From VBAS01 sp964581455 (GTDB taxonomy: Bacteria; Bacteroidota; Bacteroidia; Chitinophagales; Chitinophagaceae), in the NCBI GenBank assembly GCA_964581455.1, contig CAZOOT010000092.1, forward strand, positions 1-14,107: a stretch of 14,107 nucleotides of DNA, read 5' to 3'. Shown here piece by piece: positions 14,090 through 14,107 of the stretch. The notes beneath the pieces are model-generated. The model did no database searches. It saw nothing but the letters and a program-made list of their open reading frames with translations, and was not told where the DNA came from. Every line of letters starts with the position of its first letter. Within the stretch, counting starts at the first letter, position 1. Made by a program: the position numbers and the translations under genes.

Positions 14090-14107
14090 ATTAAAATGAT
14101 TAATTAA

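Overview
The window looks like a chromosomal housekeeping segment of a Bacteroidota bacterium, most likely from the Chitinophagaceae or a close relative. The supports are: a short primary sigma factor without region 1.1; Bacteroidota-type -7 motifs (TAnnTTTG) ahead of several genes; A-rich leaders without clear Shine-Dalgarno sites; an lpxK gene, which implies a lipid A outer membrane; a DUF4249 lipoprotein; a DUF3822 gene overlapping rsmD; and moderate-to-low GC with many AAA/GAA/ATT codons. The lineage call is inference from remembered family distributions, not from a search.

Layout. 1-197 is the window edge plus a terminator-like hairpin for the leftward hsp20 gene (198-659). A divergent intergenic region (660-883) carries a strong dyad and then reads right into a bacilliredoxin (884-1300) and lgt (1408-2565). 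The primary sigma factor gene rpoD (2849-3724) follows, with a recognisable -7 element, a perfect inverted repeat just upstream of it, and a textbook intrinsic terminator. Next are a DUF4249 lipoprotein (3844-4725) and trxB-folB (4852-6190). A MATE transporter (6195-7553, minus) converges on folB with only 4 bp between the stop codons. Divergent from it are the overlapping DUF3822-rsmD pair (7686-9052), a 216-bp pyrimidine-rich gap, a tight fau-lpxK-rnr cluster (9269-12949), an array of inverted 7-bp repeats (12956-13095), and a polyprenyl diphosphate synthase (13125-14084).

Functional themes. Thiol/redox repair is represented by bacilliredoxin and thioredoxin reductase. Envelope biogenesis is represented by Lgt, which would lipidate proteins such as the DUF4249 lipoprotein, together with LpxK and prenyl diphosphate supply. 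One-carbon/folate metabolism is represented by FolB and 5-formyl-THF cyclo-ligase. RNA and ribosome processing is represented by RsmD and RNase R, with the primary sigma factor for transcription and Hsp20 for proteostasis.

I found no mobile element, CRISPR array, tRNA/rRNA or defence system, and nothing in the coding content looks like a new multi-gene system. The items worth a second look are mainly non-coding: the inverted heptad arrays downstream of rnr; dyads in the hsp20 and rpoD upstream regions; a hairpin between a predicted trxB promoter and its start codon; and a 16-bp tandem repeat joining trxB to folB. One coding item also stands out: a Gly in place of the usual Asp/Asn in the RsmD catalytic motif.
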